DNA from: PALSA-1440 sp050011195
GTDB lineage: Bacteria > Verrucomicrobiota > Verrucomicrobiia > Limisphaerales > UBA8199
Length of the DNA stretch: 60,393 bases
NCBI GenBank assembly: GCA_050011195.1
Contig: JBEKJO010000015.1
Span: 1-60,393, forward strand
Direction of reading: 5' to 3'
Below the pieces are notes generated by a model. The model had not been told where the DNA came from and searched no databases. It was given only the letters and a program-made list of their open reading frames with translations. A program made the translations under genes and the position numbers. Below are positions 19,534 through 26,824 of this stretch, piece after piece. Positions within the stretch are counted from its first letter, which is position 1. Each line of letters begins with the position of its first letter.

Positions 19534-20517
19534 ATGGCTCGCAATTGCATTATGAGATTGGGATTCGGCTTCGTCCTTTTGGGCATTGTTTCTGCCGCTC
19601 GCTCCGCCGATCCAAGCCCCAGCGCGCCGCCAAAGGAAGGCGTGCAAATCAGCCGGTTGGCTGACCGGCTGCGCGTCGAGATTAACGGCCAGCTTTTCAC
19701 CGAATACTTCTATAAGGACGTGCCCCGGCCCTATTGCTATCCGCTCATCGGTCCGGGGGACGCGGCCATGACCCGCAATTGGCCGATGAAGGACACCCCA
19801 GGCGAGGAGCAGGACCATCCGCATCACCGCTCGCTTTGGTTTGCGCATGGGGCGATCAACGGGCACGATTTCTGGTCGGAGCAGAAGGCCTTTGGCAAGA
19901 CGGTGCATGAGGATTTCCTGGAGGTCAAGTCCGGCAAGAAAGAGGGCGTGATCCGGTCGCGGAACAAATGGGTGGCGGCGGACGGCGTGGTGGTTTGCAC
20001 CGACGAACGCACGTTGCGATTCTACAACCCGGGCCGCGCCAGCGAGCGGTTGTTTGACTTCGAGATCACCCTGAAAGCCTCGAACGGCGACTTGACTTTC
20101 GGGGACACAAAGGAGGGCACCATGGCGGTGCGGCTGGCCGAGACGATGCGGCTGAAAGGCAAAGTGGGGCAGGGCCATATCGTCAACAGCGCCGGTGTGC
20201 GCGACGGCCAGACTTGGGGCAAACGGGCGGAGTGGTGTGATTACTACGGCCCGGTCGAGGGCAAGACGGTCGGCATCGCGATTCTCGACCATCCCCAAAA
20301 CCCGCGCCATCCGACGTGGTGGCATGTGCGCGACTACGGGCTGTTTGCGGCCAATCCATTCGGCCAGCACGATTTCGAGAGCCTTCCGGACAAGACCGCC
20401 GGCAACCTCACCGTGCCCGCCGGCCAGAGCGTGACCTTCCGTTATCGGTTTTACCTGCATGAAGGCGACGAGCAGCAAGCGAAAGTCGCCGAGAAGTATA
20501 AGCAGTATGTGAAGTAA
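19534..20517 (+). CDS. Secreted DUF6807 (PmoA-like) family protein
   Basis: 327 residues with an N-terminal signal peptide (cleavage near SARSAD, residue 25). A second ATG at 19552 would give a tighter signal. The body has the family hallmarks YFYKDVPRPYCYPLIGP, the histidine-rich EEQDHPHHRSLWF, GHDFWSE, and a C-terminal VTFRYRFYLHEGD. These proteins are widespread in Planctomycetes and Verrucomicrobia beside Gfo/Idh/MocA oxidoreductases, as here (43 bp upstream of one). The older name 'methane oxygenase PmoA' is misleading. The role is unproven; a beta-sandwich sugar-related enzyme is likely. Probably co-transcribed with the next gene. Confidence 0.85.
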   Translation: MARNCIMRLGFGFVLLGIVSAARSADPSPSAPPKEGVQISRLADRLRVEINGQLFTEYFYKDVPRPYCYPLIGPGDAAMTRNWPMKDTPGEEQDHPHHRSLWFAHGAINGHDFWSEQKAFGKTVHEDFLEVKSGKKEGVIRSRNKWVAADGVVVCTDERTLRFYNPGRASERLFDFEITLKASNGDLTFGDTKEGTMAVRLAETMRLKGKVGQGHIVNSAGVRDGQTWGKRAEWCDYYGPVEGKTVGIAILDHPQNPRHPTWWHVRDYGLFAANPFGQHDFESLPDKTAGNLTVPAGQSVTFRYRFYLHEGDEQQAKVAEKYKQYVK

Positions 20518-20560
20518 ACCTCGGCAGATATGTAACCCAGCGCCTGCTCCGCTGCGTCCA

Positions 20561-22057
20561 ATGGACAAGACCATGAATAGACTCGACCGCCGCAGTTTCC
20601 TCAAATCCTCCCTCCTCACCACGGCCTCCTTGAGCCTGTTCCCGGCGCTGGGCGCCGACAACAGCACGAAGCGCAAAGCTCAGGCGCCCGTCGCTTCGCC
20701 CGCGACCGGCGCGAATGACGACATCCGCTTCGCCGTCGTTGGGTTTGGCGGGCGCGGCTTGGACCACATCCGAGGCTTGCGCGAGGTCAAAGGCGCCCGG
20801 ATGGTCGCGCTGTGCGACGTGGACCGCGCTACCCTCGACCGGGAGGTGAAGAAATACCGGGACTTGGGCGAGCAGATCGAAAGCTACACGGACATCCGCA
20901 AGCTGCTGGAGAACAAAGACATTGACGTCGTGAGCTTCGCGACGCCGAATCACTGGCACGCGCTCGGCTCGATCTGGGCAATGCAGGCCGGGAAGGATGT
21001 CTATGTCGAAAAGCCGGTCTCGCACAACGTGTGGGAGGGACGCCAAATGGTTGCGGCGGCCCGCAAGCTCAACCGCATCGTGCAGGCCGGCACCCAGTCG
21101 CGCTCCAGCAGCGGCATTACCGAGGGCATCCAGTGGGTGCGCGAAGGTCACATCGGCAAAATCCTGCGCGCGCGCGGGCTGTGCTATAAGCGCCGCCCGA
21201 GCATCGGCAAGGTCGATGGCCCGCAGCCGATTCCGCCGGGCATCGATTACGACCTGTGGTGCGGGCCGGCGCCGAAGGGACCGCTGATGCGGAAGAAGCT
21301 GCACTATGATTGGCACTGGGTCTGGCCCACCGGCAACGGCGACCTGGGGAACCAGGGCATTCACCAAATGGACATGGCGCGCTGGGTCCTGGGCGAGACG
21401 GCGCCTTCGCCGCGGGTTTTTAGCGTGGGCGGACGGCTGGGCTACGTGGATGACGGGACCACCCCCAACACCTTCATCGTCTTCCACGATTACCCGACGG
21501 CGCCGCTTATCTTTGAAGTGCGCGGCTTGCCGGCGGGCGCCGACTCCAAGAGCATGGACAAGTATCGCGGGGTGGACATCGGCATCGTCGTGGATTGCGA
21601 GGGAGGCTCGATGGTGATTCCAGATTACACCAGCGCGAAGATTCTGGACAAGGACGGCGTGGAGATCAAGAAATTCAAGGGCAGCTCCAGCCACTACGCC
21701 AACTTCCTCGAGGCAGTGCGCAGCCGCAAGCAGAGCGACCTGCACGCCGACATCCTGGAGGGCCACCTGTCCAGCGCGCTGTGCCACACGGGCAACATCT
21801 CCTACCGGCTCGGCACGACCGGTTCGCCCGAGGAGATTCGCGAGGCCCTCGAGGGCAACAAGGACCTGACGGAGGCGCTTGGCCACATGGAACAGCATCT
21901 GGCTGCCAACAACGTTGATCTCAAGAAGACGCCCGCCACGCTGGGCGCAGTTCTAAAGATGAACCCGCAGACCGAGCGGTTCATTGATAATGCCCGGGCC
22001 GATCAAATGCTTACGCGCGAGTACCGGAAACCCTTTGTGGTGCCGAAAAGCGCCTGA
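20561..22057 (+). CDS. Tat-exported Gfo/Idh/MocA family oxidoreductase
   Basis: 498 residues. The N-terminus has a twin-arginine signal, DRRSFLKSSLL (around residue 8), so the folded enzyme is probably exported with its cofactor; MNRLDRR at 20573 is an alternative start. The NAD(P)-binding Rossmann motif is GFGGRG (61-66), and the family EKP motif is at 150-152 with the typical VEKPVSHN context. A C-terminal alpha/beta domain follows, with WHWVWPTGNGDLGNQGIHQM. Relatives oxidise, reduce or epimerise sugars and inositols. The pairing with the DUF6807 protein suggests a shared carbohydrate pathway in the periplasm. Confidence 0.9.
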   Translation: MDKTMNRLDRRSFLKSSLLTTASLSLFPALGADNSTKRKAQAPVASPATGANDDIRFAVVGFGGRGLDHIRGLREVKGARMVALCDVDRATLDREVKKYRDLGEQIESYTDIRKLLENKDIDVVSFATPNHWHALGSIWAMQAGKDVYVEKPVSHNVWEGRQMVAAARKLNRIVQAGTQSRSSSGITEGIQWVREGHIGKILRARGLCYKRRPSIGKVDGPQPIPPGIDYDLWCGPAPKGPLMRKKLHYDWHWVWPTGNGDLGNQGIHQMDMARWVLGETAPSPRVFSVGGRLGYVDDGTTPNTFIVFHDYPTAPLIFEVRGLPAGADSKSMDKYRGVDIGIVVDCEGGSMVIPDYTSAKILDKDGVEIKKFKGSSSHYANFLEAVRSRKQSDLHADILEGHLSSALCHTGNISYRLGTTGSPEEIREALEGNKDLTEALGHMEQHLAANNVDLKKTPATLGAVLKMNPQTERFIDNARADQMLTREYRKPFVVPKSA

Positions 22058-22134
22058 GACCAGGCTCGGGCGGTTAGCCGAGCGGTTTCCTCAACGGCGT
22101 CGGTTCGGATATTCTCTGGTTCTCAGAGGTCAGC

Positions 22135-22218
22135 GCCGGCTGCCGCCGGCGGCTGCTCAGGCAGGAGTATCCGTGAAAGGTTGTCGTTAGTTTTAACGAC
22201 ATGCCGGCGGCAGGCCGG
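22135..22218. repeat. Nested-palindrome intergenic element
   Basis: Outer arms GCCGGCTGCCGCCGGC (22135-22150) and GCCGGCGGCAGGCCGG (22203-22218) are near-perfect inverted repeats (14 of 16). Inside them sits a second hairpin, GTCGTTA-GTTT-TAACGAC (22183-22200). The size and nesting suit a small non-autonomous mobile element or REP-type repeat. It separates the oxidoreductase gene from the PEP-CTERM gene. Confidence 0.55.
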
Positions 22219-22318
22219 ATATGTATGATGTCAGTTGTTAGCAGCCCGAATTAGCGAATACGTGTTGCGGAAGCAAACACGGTTTGGGCTTGAGCCCGCT
22301 GCCAACTAATAAACAATT

Positions 22319-22966
22319 ATGAGATCGATCGAATCAGCCATCAAACTCGGAGCCCGCGCTGCCCTGCTCTCAGTGGCCGCCTTTACACTTAACCTTCAAC
22401 CCGCCCAGGCTTCAACGGTACTGGTCGAGTCGTGGGAAAACACGCTGGATGGCTGGACGGTGAGCGGGGCCGGAGTTGGCTCCTACAGTTTCAGCACCAC
22501 GCAGGGCGTGACGGACGGGTCCTACAGCCTGGACCTGACCTACGCCAGCAGTCCGACTTACGGAACGCCGATGTATTCGGCCTACAGCTCCTCCTTGACC
22601 TCCACTCTCGCCAATAATCCCAGTGTGTCGCTGGATGTGTACACCCCGCCGGCTTCCTTTGGTTATTACCTTCAAATACAACTGTGGATCAACAATGCGG
22701 ACACGGGATATTTCCAGGATGGCGCCTACATTGGCACGACAATTGGTTCCGAAACCACCATCACCTTCCCGGTCCTTCCGCCCGCCCTGGTGGCGACTCT
22801 AGCTGCGTCCAGCAACCCGACGCAGATCGGCTTCCAGATTGGCGGCGGCGGAGCCAGTGACGTGTTTTTGGATAACCTCCGGGTGCAGGAAGTGCCCGAA
22901 CCAGGCACGCTGGCGCTGCTGGGCTTGGGTGCGCTGGGCCTTGTGGGGTTGCGGGGCCGCAGGTAA
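22319..22966 (+). CDS. PEP-CTERM sorting-signal surface protein
   Basis: 215 residues. A signal peptide at residues 1-31 ends in PAQAS. A beta-rich, Gly/Ser/Thr-rich body carries no enzyme motif. The C-terminus is a textbook PEP-CTERM signal: VPEPGTLALLGLG, a hydrophobic helix, then the basic tail RGRR. Such proteins are processed by an exosortase (EpsH/XrtA type) and end up at the cell surface or in the exopolysaccharide; no exosortase gene lies in this window. The leader CAACTAATAAACAATT has no Shine-Dalgarno site. A hairpin with a T-run follows at 23013. Confidence 0.9.
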   Translation: MRSIESAIKLGARAALLSVAAFTLNLQPAQASTVLVESWENTLDGWTVSGAGVGSYSFSTTQGVTDGSYSLDLTYASSPTYGTPMYSAYSSSLTSTLANNPSVSLDVYTPPASFGYYLQIQLWINNADTGYFQDGAYIGTTIGSETTITFPVLPPALVATLAASSNPTQIGFQIGGGGASDVFLDNLRVQEVPEPGTLALLGLGALGLVGLRGRR

Positions 22967-23012
22967 GGGAGATTTCGCATTGGCGGTTTACGGCCCCGCC
23001 GGGATTGGGTAG

Positions 23013-23040
23013 CGCGAGCTGAGAGGCTCGCGTTTTGGTT
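23013..23040 (+). terminator. Intrinsic terminator after the PEP-CTERM gene
   Basis: Stem CGCGAGC (23013-23019) / GCTCGCG (23026-23032), followed by TTTTGGTTTT. It lies 47 bp beyond the PEP-CTERM stop codon on the same strand. Confidence 0.65.
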
Positions 23041-23145
23041 TTCAGGGAGGCTGGTTTCTTAATCCCTGTGTAACGCAAGCGTCTTGAGTAGTACCACTCG
23101 GCCCAACCATCCATTGCTGAGGCAGAACTTGCACCTGCATGCATG

Positions 23146-24300
23146 TCAAAGCCCGAAGGCGGCCACGACGTCCTTTTCCACTAGGGCATGTCCCTGAAAG
23201 AAATTGATGTAGTTGGCGTTCCAGCGCACGAGCAACTGCGCGTTTTGCGTCCGGGCGGTGAACCCGAAGAAAACGTCGCCGGGGTTAAGGTCCGACGCTT
23301 CGGGGCTTTCCACTTCGCGAAGGGTGGCTTGGAAGAGTTCGCTGACTTTGGCGGCGATGCCATCGAGGTTGACGGTTTGGCCCCACCGGACGGCGGCGGC
23401 TTGTGGCGGGCTGAGCGGAGTTAAGGGCTGGAGCGGCTGAAAGAGCCACCAATCCCCGGCTCCGGGCTTTGAGCCGCGGACCAGGAGCGCCTTGGTTCCT
23501 TGGTCATCGGACAGGAGATATTCGTGGCGGTCGAATTTCCGGTCCACCATGGCCATCTCGACCAGCAGATGACTCTGAACCTGGAACCGTGTTCCCCCCA
23601 ACGTGCCGGTCTGTCCGACCGCCAGCGGCGAGGCGGGAGCGCCCGTTCTCACGATGGCCGGCGGGCGGCGACTCGAGGTGAAGGAATGCAAGCCAACGAC
23701 CACGAGAATCACGACAACCAGGGCGCCAACCAGTCCCGCCACCAGCCCTGAAAACCGGCGGTGGCCGCCCGGCGCCGGGAACAAGCGGCTGAAATCAACG
23801 ATGCGCACGTTAAACGCGGAGGACACGGTCGTTTGCGACAGGTCCAGCCCCTTGTAGAACTCGACTTCCTCGCCGGTCCAGCTCACGACGATCATGGTGT
23901 TGCCGGCGACAGCGTTGAAGTAATGGGCGACATCGCCGACTGCTTCCGGCGCTTTGCCTTCGATGGCATAGACGCGCGATGTGGACACCAGCCGGACGAA
24001 CATTTGCGTGCCGTCGAAATTCAACGGGTCGCCGGCGCGTTTGTTGGCGGCCTCCGCGGCGGTCATCGGGTGTTCCGGCTCGAACATTTGGAACAGCCGC
24101 CATTCGCCGCCGTGCTCGGTTTCCTCATAGACCAGCGTGGCCGCTTCTCCGCCGTCGCTTTCCAGATTGAACTCGTTCCAGTAATAGGTTTCGCCGTCTT
24201 CCTCCTCGCCCAGCACCACCCGGCCCACAACGCGGTATTGTCTGCCGGAAAGATTGCCGGTCATGCCGATGCGGATGGGAGTGGGGTTGCGGTAGCTCAA
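23146..24300 (-). CDS. DUF4178-type membrane protein (two soluble halves around one TM)
   Basis: 384 residues. One strong membrane helix near 185-207 (VAGLVGALVVVILVVVGL) separates two halves. Both look DUF4178-like, sharing the order: small beta segment, Y-W/E-Y-L strand, WRLFQ/WWLFQ, then F/Y-containing C-terminal strands (VEFYKGLDLSQTTVSSAF versus INFFQGHALVEKDVVAAF). It is the last gene of a four-gene operon, 22 nt after the ATP-grasp ligase. DUF4178 proteins are repeatedly found with DUF350 and polyamine or ATP-grasp enzymes, but their role is unknown. Confidence 0.7.
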   Translation of the reverse strand: MSYRNPTPIRIGMTGNLSGRQYRVVGRVVLGEEEDGETYYWNEFNLESDGGEAATLVYEETEHGGEWRLFQMFEPEHPMTAAEAANKRAGDPLNFDGTQMFVRLVSTSRVYAIEGKAPEAVGDVAHYFNAVAGNTMIVVSWTGEEVEFYKGLDLSQTTVSSAFNVRIVDFSRLFPAPGGHRRFSGLVAGLVGALVVVILVVVGLHSFTSSRRPPAIVRTGAPASPLAVGQTGTLGGTRFQVQSHLLVEMAMVDRKFDRHEYLLSDDQGTKALLVRGSKPGAGDWWLFQPLQPLTPLSPPQAAAVRWGQTVNLDGIAAKVSELFQATLREVESPEASDLNPGDVFFGFTARTQNAQLLVRWNANYINFFQGHALVEKDVVAAFGL

Positions 24301-24322
24301 GGGAAATGGGGGTTGGGGTGTC

Positions 24323-25444
24323 TCACCGGAAAAAGTGCGGCACGAACCGGCTCAGGTTTCCCGTGATGCGGCGTGTGTCTTCGCGAATGCCCAGGCCGGC
24401 CGCCTCGTGGTCAACCACCCAGACGCCGAAGACGGGCCGCTGTCCGTCGAACTCGAGCATGGTCGCGGGCGCCTGATAGACGTGGCCCTCGTGGCCGTAA
24501 TCGCCGCTGGTTTCCTCGACCACCACGCCGCCTTCAACCCACGTCACGTTGCTGCCCTCGCGGCTGAGTTTGGGTTTGCGGACGTAGCGATCGCCCAGCG
24601 GCGCGGCCAAATCGTAGGCGGGCAGGAGGTTCGGGTGCCCCGGGAAAAGTTCCCACAGGATGGGCAGCAATCCCTTGTTGCTCAACAGCATCTTCCAGGC
24701 GGGCTCGATGAAGCGGACGCAGTCCTTCGGGAGGTGCGCTCCGAATTCCTCGTGCCAGAGCCATTCCCAGGGATAGAGCTTGAAGCAATGTTCGAGGCGG
24801 CGGTTCTCCAGGTCCACGAAACAATCCTGGCGCCGGTCCCAACCCATGTCTTCGATATGGACCGGCCAGGTCTGGTGGCCGGCTTGCTCGCAGGTGTCGC
24901 GCAGATAAAGCACCGTCTGCTCGTCCTCCGGGTGCTCCTTGATGCTGCTGAAGTGGATTGTCGTGGCCGGGCAGCGTCCCCACGCCGCGATGAGCCGCTC
25001 GTGAATCGAGTTGAACTGGTCCGCGCCGGGGTGGAGGTCCTGCAGCCAGAACCACTGCGCTACTGCTGCCTCCACCAGAGCCGTGGGAGTGTCGGCGTTG
25101 TATTCGAGCAGTTTGGGCGGCGTGCGCCCGTCGAAACTCAGGTCAAACCGTCCGTAGAGGCTGAAATCGTCGCGTTCCCAGGAGCCGAGAATGGTGGGGA
25201 TGGCCAGCTCGGGGATGCCCAGCCGGGGCCACCACTCATTTTTGATCACCGCCTCGGCCGCCTCGATGCACAGGTAATGCAGCGTGTTGGCGGCGGCTTC
25301 GAGCACATCAACTTCTTTGGCGCTCAACTCGTAGGCAGCGGATTCGTCCCAGTACGGCCCGTCTTCATGCGAATGATAAGTCAGGCCGATCTCCTCGACT
25401 TTCTCCCGCCAGCGCGGCCTGGGAATGGAACGATGCCGTTGCAT
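24323..25444 (-). CDS. Glutathionylspermidine synthase-like ATP-grasp peptide ligase
   Basis: 373 residues from the ATG at 25444, which overlaps the preceding stop by one base (TGATG), indicating translational coupling. It has the ligase-only architecture of the YgiC/YjfC group: RFDLSFDG, PKLLEYNADTPT (substrate/ATP-binding region), KEHPEDEQTVLYL, EPAWKMLLSNKGLLPILWEL and RKPKLSREGSNV near the C-terminus. It lacks the amidase half of the bifunctional E. coli enzyme. Members ligate an amine or peptide to a carboxylate using ATP; the substrate here is unknown. The operon context (DUF350, lipoprotein, DUF4178) points to an envelope function rather than thiol metabolism. Confidence 0.85.
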   Translation of the reverse strand: MQRHRSIPRPRWREKVEEIGLTYHSHEDGPYWDESAAYELSAKEVDVLEAAANTLHYLCIEAAEAVIKNEWWPRLGIPELAIPTILGSWERDDFSLYGRFDLSFDGRTPPKLLEYNADTPTALVEAAVAQWFWLQDLHPGADQFNSIHERLIAAWGRCPATTIHFSSIKEHPEDEQTVLYLRDTCEQAGHQTWPVHIEDMGWDRRQDCFVDLENRRLEHCFKLYPWEWLWHEEFGAHLPKDCVRFIEPAWKMLLSNKGLLPILWELFPGHPNLLPAYDLAAPLGDRYVRKPKLSREGSNVTWVEGGVVVEETSGDYGHEGHVYQAPATMLEFDGQRPVFGVWVVDHEAAGLGIREDTRRITGNLSRFVPHFFR

Positions 25445-25812
25445 CACGAGTAGATAGAATGCCACCCCGAGGTGCTGCCGAACCCGCCGCGGACCACATC
25501 CGTGCGTTGCGCCTCCGCCTGCTGGACGATGCCGGGGGTCGGCGCGGAGATGTTCGTGATGCTCTGGCAGGCGGTCGCCGACCACTGGCCGCCGTAAAAA
25601 TACCGCTGCGTTTGCGGATCAAAATGGTTGTAGGGCAGCGAGTACCAGGCCCGAAACGGCGCGTGATAGTATCCCACGCCGGGCACGTAACAGTTATTGG
25701 TATAGACGGCGTCGGAACTGAGCGGCGGCGGCTGGTCGGGTCCGCAGCCGGCGAGCGCCCCGGCGGACAGGCCGCCGAGCAACACCAGCCGTATGCTCCG
25801 GCTTCGTTTCAC
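25444..25812 (-). CDS. Small lipoprotein of the ATP-grasp operon
   Basis: 122 residues with a basic N-terminus (MKRSRSIRL) and a lipobox LAGC near residue 22, so it should be a lipid-anchored envelope protein. The rest is rich in Tyr, Pro, Gln and aromatic residues (YYHAPFRAWYSLPYNHF, then RYFYGGQWS). This suits the DUF1190/YjfM-like lipoproteins that accompany glutathionylspermidine-synthase-like genes, though I cannot confirm the family. It sits 15 nt after the DUF350 gene and overlaps the ligase start by 1 nt. Confidence 0.75.
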   Translation of the reverse strand: MKRSRSIRLVLLGGLSAGALAGCGPDQPPPLSSDAVYTNNCYVPGVGYYHAPFRAWYSLPYNHFDPQTQRYFYGGQWSATACQSITNISAPTPGIVQQAEAQRTDVVRGGFGSTSGWHSIYS

Positions 25813-25827
25813 GGGCGCTGAACGCCT

Positions 25828-26139
25828 TCAGCCCAGCATCGAGGCGGCGATAATGATGCACACCCCAAGGATCACCGCACCCCCGATGATGGCCGCCGCG
25901 ACGTTGCGGTGTTCGAGGATTTCCTTGTTGAGATGGCCGGGGGTGCATTTGTCGAAAATCTTGTAGCCGGCAATCGCCGCTATGATGCCGACCCCCGCGA
26001 AGAGCAGCATATAGGCGAGCGCCTGGCCCAGGGATTGGGCGTGCCAGGTGGCCGCCGGCGCCGCTTCCGCCGCGGGCAGCGAGGCCGGAGTGAGGAGAAT
26101 GGTTAAGGCCGTAAGCCGGAATAGAGCATGGGTTGTCAT
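25828..26139 (-). CDS. DUF350 (YjfL-like) small membrane protein
   Basis: 103 residues from the ATG at 26139. An upstream in-frame ATG at 26217, inside a dispersed repeat, would add 26 residues. The N-terminus resembles a signal peptide (FRLTALTILLTPASLPAAEA). Two membrane helices follow, with the DUF350 linker between them (GYKIFDKCTPGHLNKEILEHRN). It is the first gene of the operon DUF350, lipoprotein, ATP-grasp ligase, DUF4178. E. coli yjfL and yjfC are in a comparable cluster. No Shine-Dalgarno sequence is visible at this ATG. Confidence 0.8.
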   Translation of the reverse strand: MTTHALFRLTALTILLTPASLPAAEAAPAATWHAQSLGQALAYMLLFAGVGIIAAIAGYKIFDKCTPGHLNKEILEHRNVAAAIIGGAVILGVCIIIAASMLG

Positions 26140-26149
26140 AAACAATATA

Positions 26150-26270
26150 CTGATCGATGGCACGAATGCTGGCGGACGCGCAACCAGGTTGCCGCGTGCG
26201 CCGGCGGATGAATACATATCGAAACCGTTTTAACTCTCAGGCCGGCGGAGCGCAAGTCGCAAGCAACGCT
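26150..26270 (-). repeat. 121-bp dispersed repeat, copy A
   Basis: Aligns without gaps to 38750-38870, about three quarters identical by hand count, with most differences being transitions. The best-kept part (26207-26270) contains, on the minus strand, ACTTGCGCTCCGC and then CGATATG. Both copies lie just upstream of a minus-strand gene, and the repeat's ATG (26217 here) is in frame with that gene. A possible promoter reads TTGCGC, 16 bp, TTAAAA. Confidence 0.7.
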
Positions 26271-26367
26271 CAAAGCCGGATTTATTTGAAGGCGTGGAAG
26301 GGCCCTTTCCCACGGCTTTTCTGGAAGTTGACATGATCACCCGCAGGCTGTTTCATTCCCACGTCGA

Positions 26368-26628
26368 ATGCCTAAAATAATCAAAGATGAGTTCAGTGAT
26401 TTGCCACTTTCCCGACAGCGCAAATCCCAGTTACGAATGCAGCGGGACCGGCGGTGCGTTTTGTGTGGTGAAGAGACGGTGGGAGGAGGGATGTTTTGTT
26501 TGCAGCACTGGGTCGAGAGACGAGAGAAAGCCAGGAGAAGAATGGGAGCAAAAAAGCGCTGGAAGGGAGCGCGCAGTTACAGGCTGGAGCGGGAAATGAA
26601 AGCGACCCGGCGACGGCGTCTCAAGTAG
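26368..26628 (+). CDS. Small basic protein with a single Cys-His cluster, function unknown
   Basis: 86 residues with a strongly basic C-terminal half (RREKARRRMGAKKRWKGARS). A compact metal-binding-like cluster CVLCGEE...GGMFCLQHW (residues 30-48) gives C-x2-C...C-x2-H. It reads like a one-knuckle zinc finger. Similar short proteins with LSRQRKSQLRMQRDRRC-type openings occur in Verrucomicrobiota as I recall them. A nucleic-acid-binding role is plausible but unproven. It stands alone, diverging from the ATP-grasp operon. Confidence 0.7.
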   Translation: MPKIIKDEFSDLPLSRQRKSQLRMQRDRRCVLCGEETVGGGMFCLQHWVERREKARRRMGAKKRWKGARSYRLEREMKATRRRRLK

Positions 26629-26696
26629 CGACCAAGCCAATTCAAATCCCCCCCGATCTGTTTGGGCAACACGCCCACCACGCCAGGGCCAAGGCA

Positions 26697-26746
26697 GGGT
26701 AGTCCTCTGCCCGCCACCGTCCCTCCCGGTGTGCAGAGGACTGCCC
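26697..26746. repeat. Intergenic inverted repeat upstream of the OPT transporter
   Basis: GGGTAGTCCTCTGC (26697-26710) pairs with GCAGAGGACTGCCC (26733-26746), 13 of 14. Further pairing is possible outside (GGCCAAGG at 26688-26695 with CCTTGGCC at 26775-26782). It lies in the 196-bp leader of the OPT gene. It may be a REP-like element or a leader structure; no T-run follows. Confidence 0.5.
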
Positions 26747-26824
26747 GCCCTGCCAAGCGGGCTGAAAGCCTTTTCCTTGGCCAACCCTGCCGCATCGCAT
26801 AGTTTCGGGCGAACTGGCCGCACT

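Noticed and set aside
18592..20676. 694-codon minus-strand frame opposite the LysR remnant and DUF6807 gene
   Set aside because: Basic, Arg/Pro/Ala-rich, no domain; it is the antisense of well-recognised genes in high-GC DNA.
20408..21898. 496-codon minus-strand frame opposite the oxidoreductase
   Set aside because: Shadow of a Gfo/Idh/MocA gene with clear motifs.
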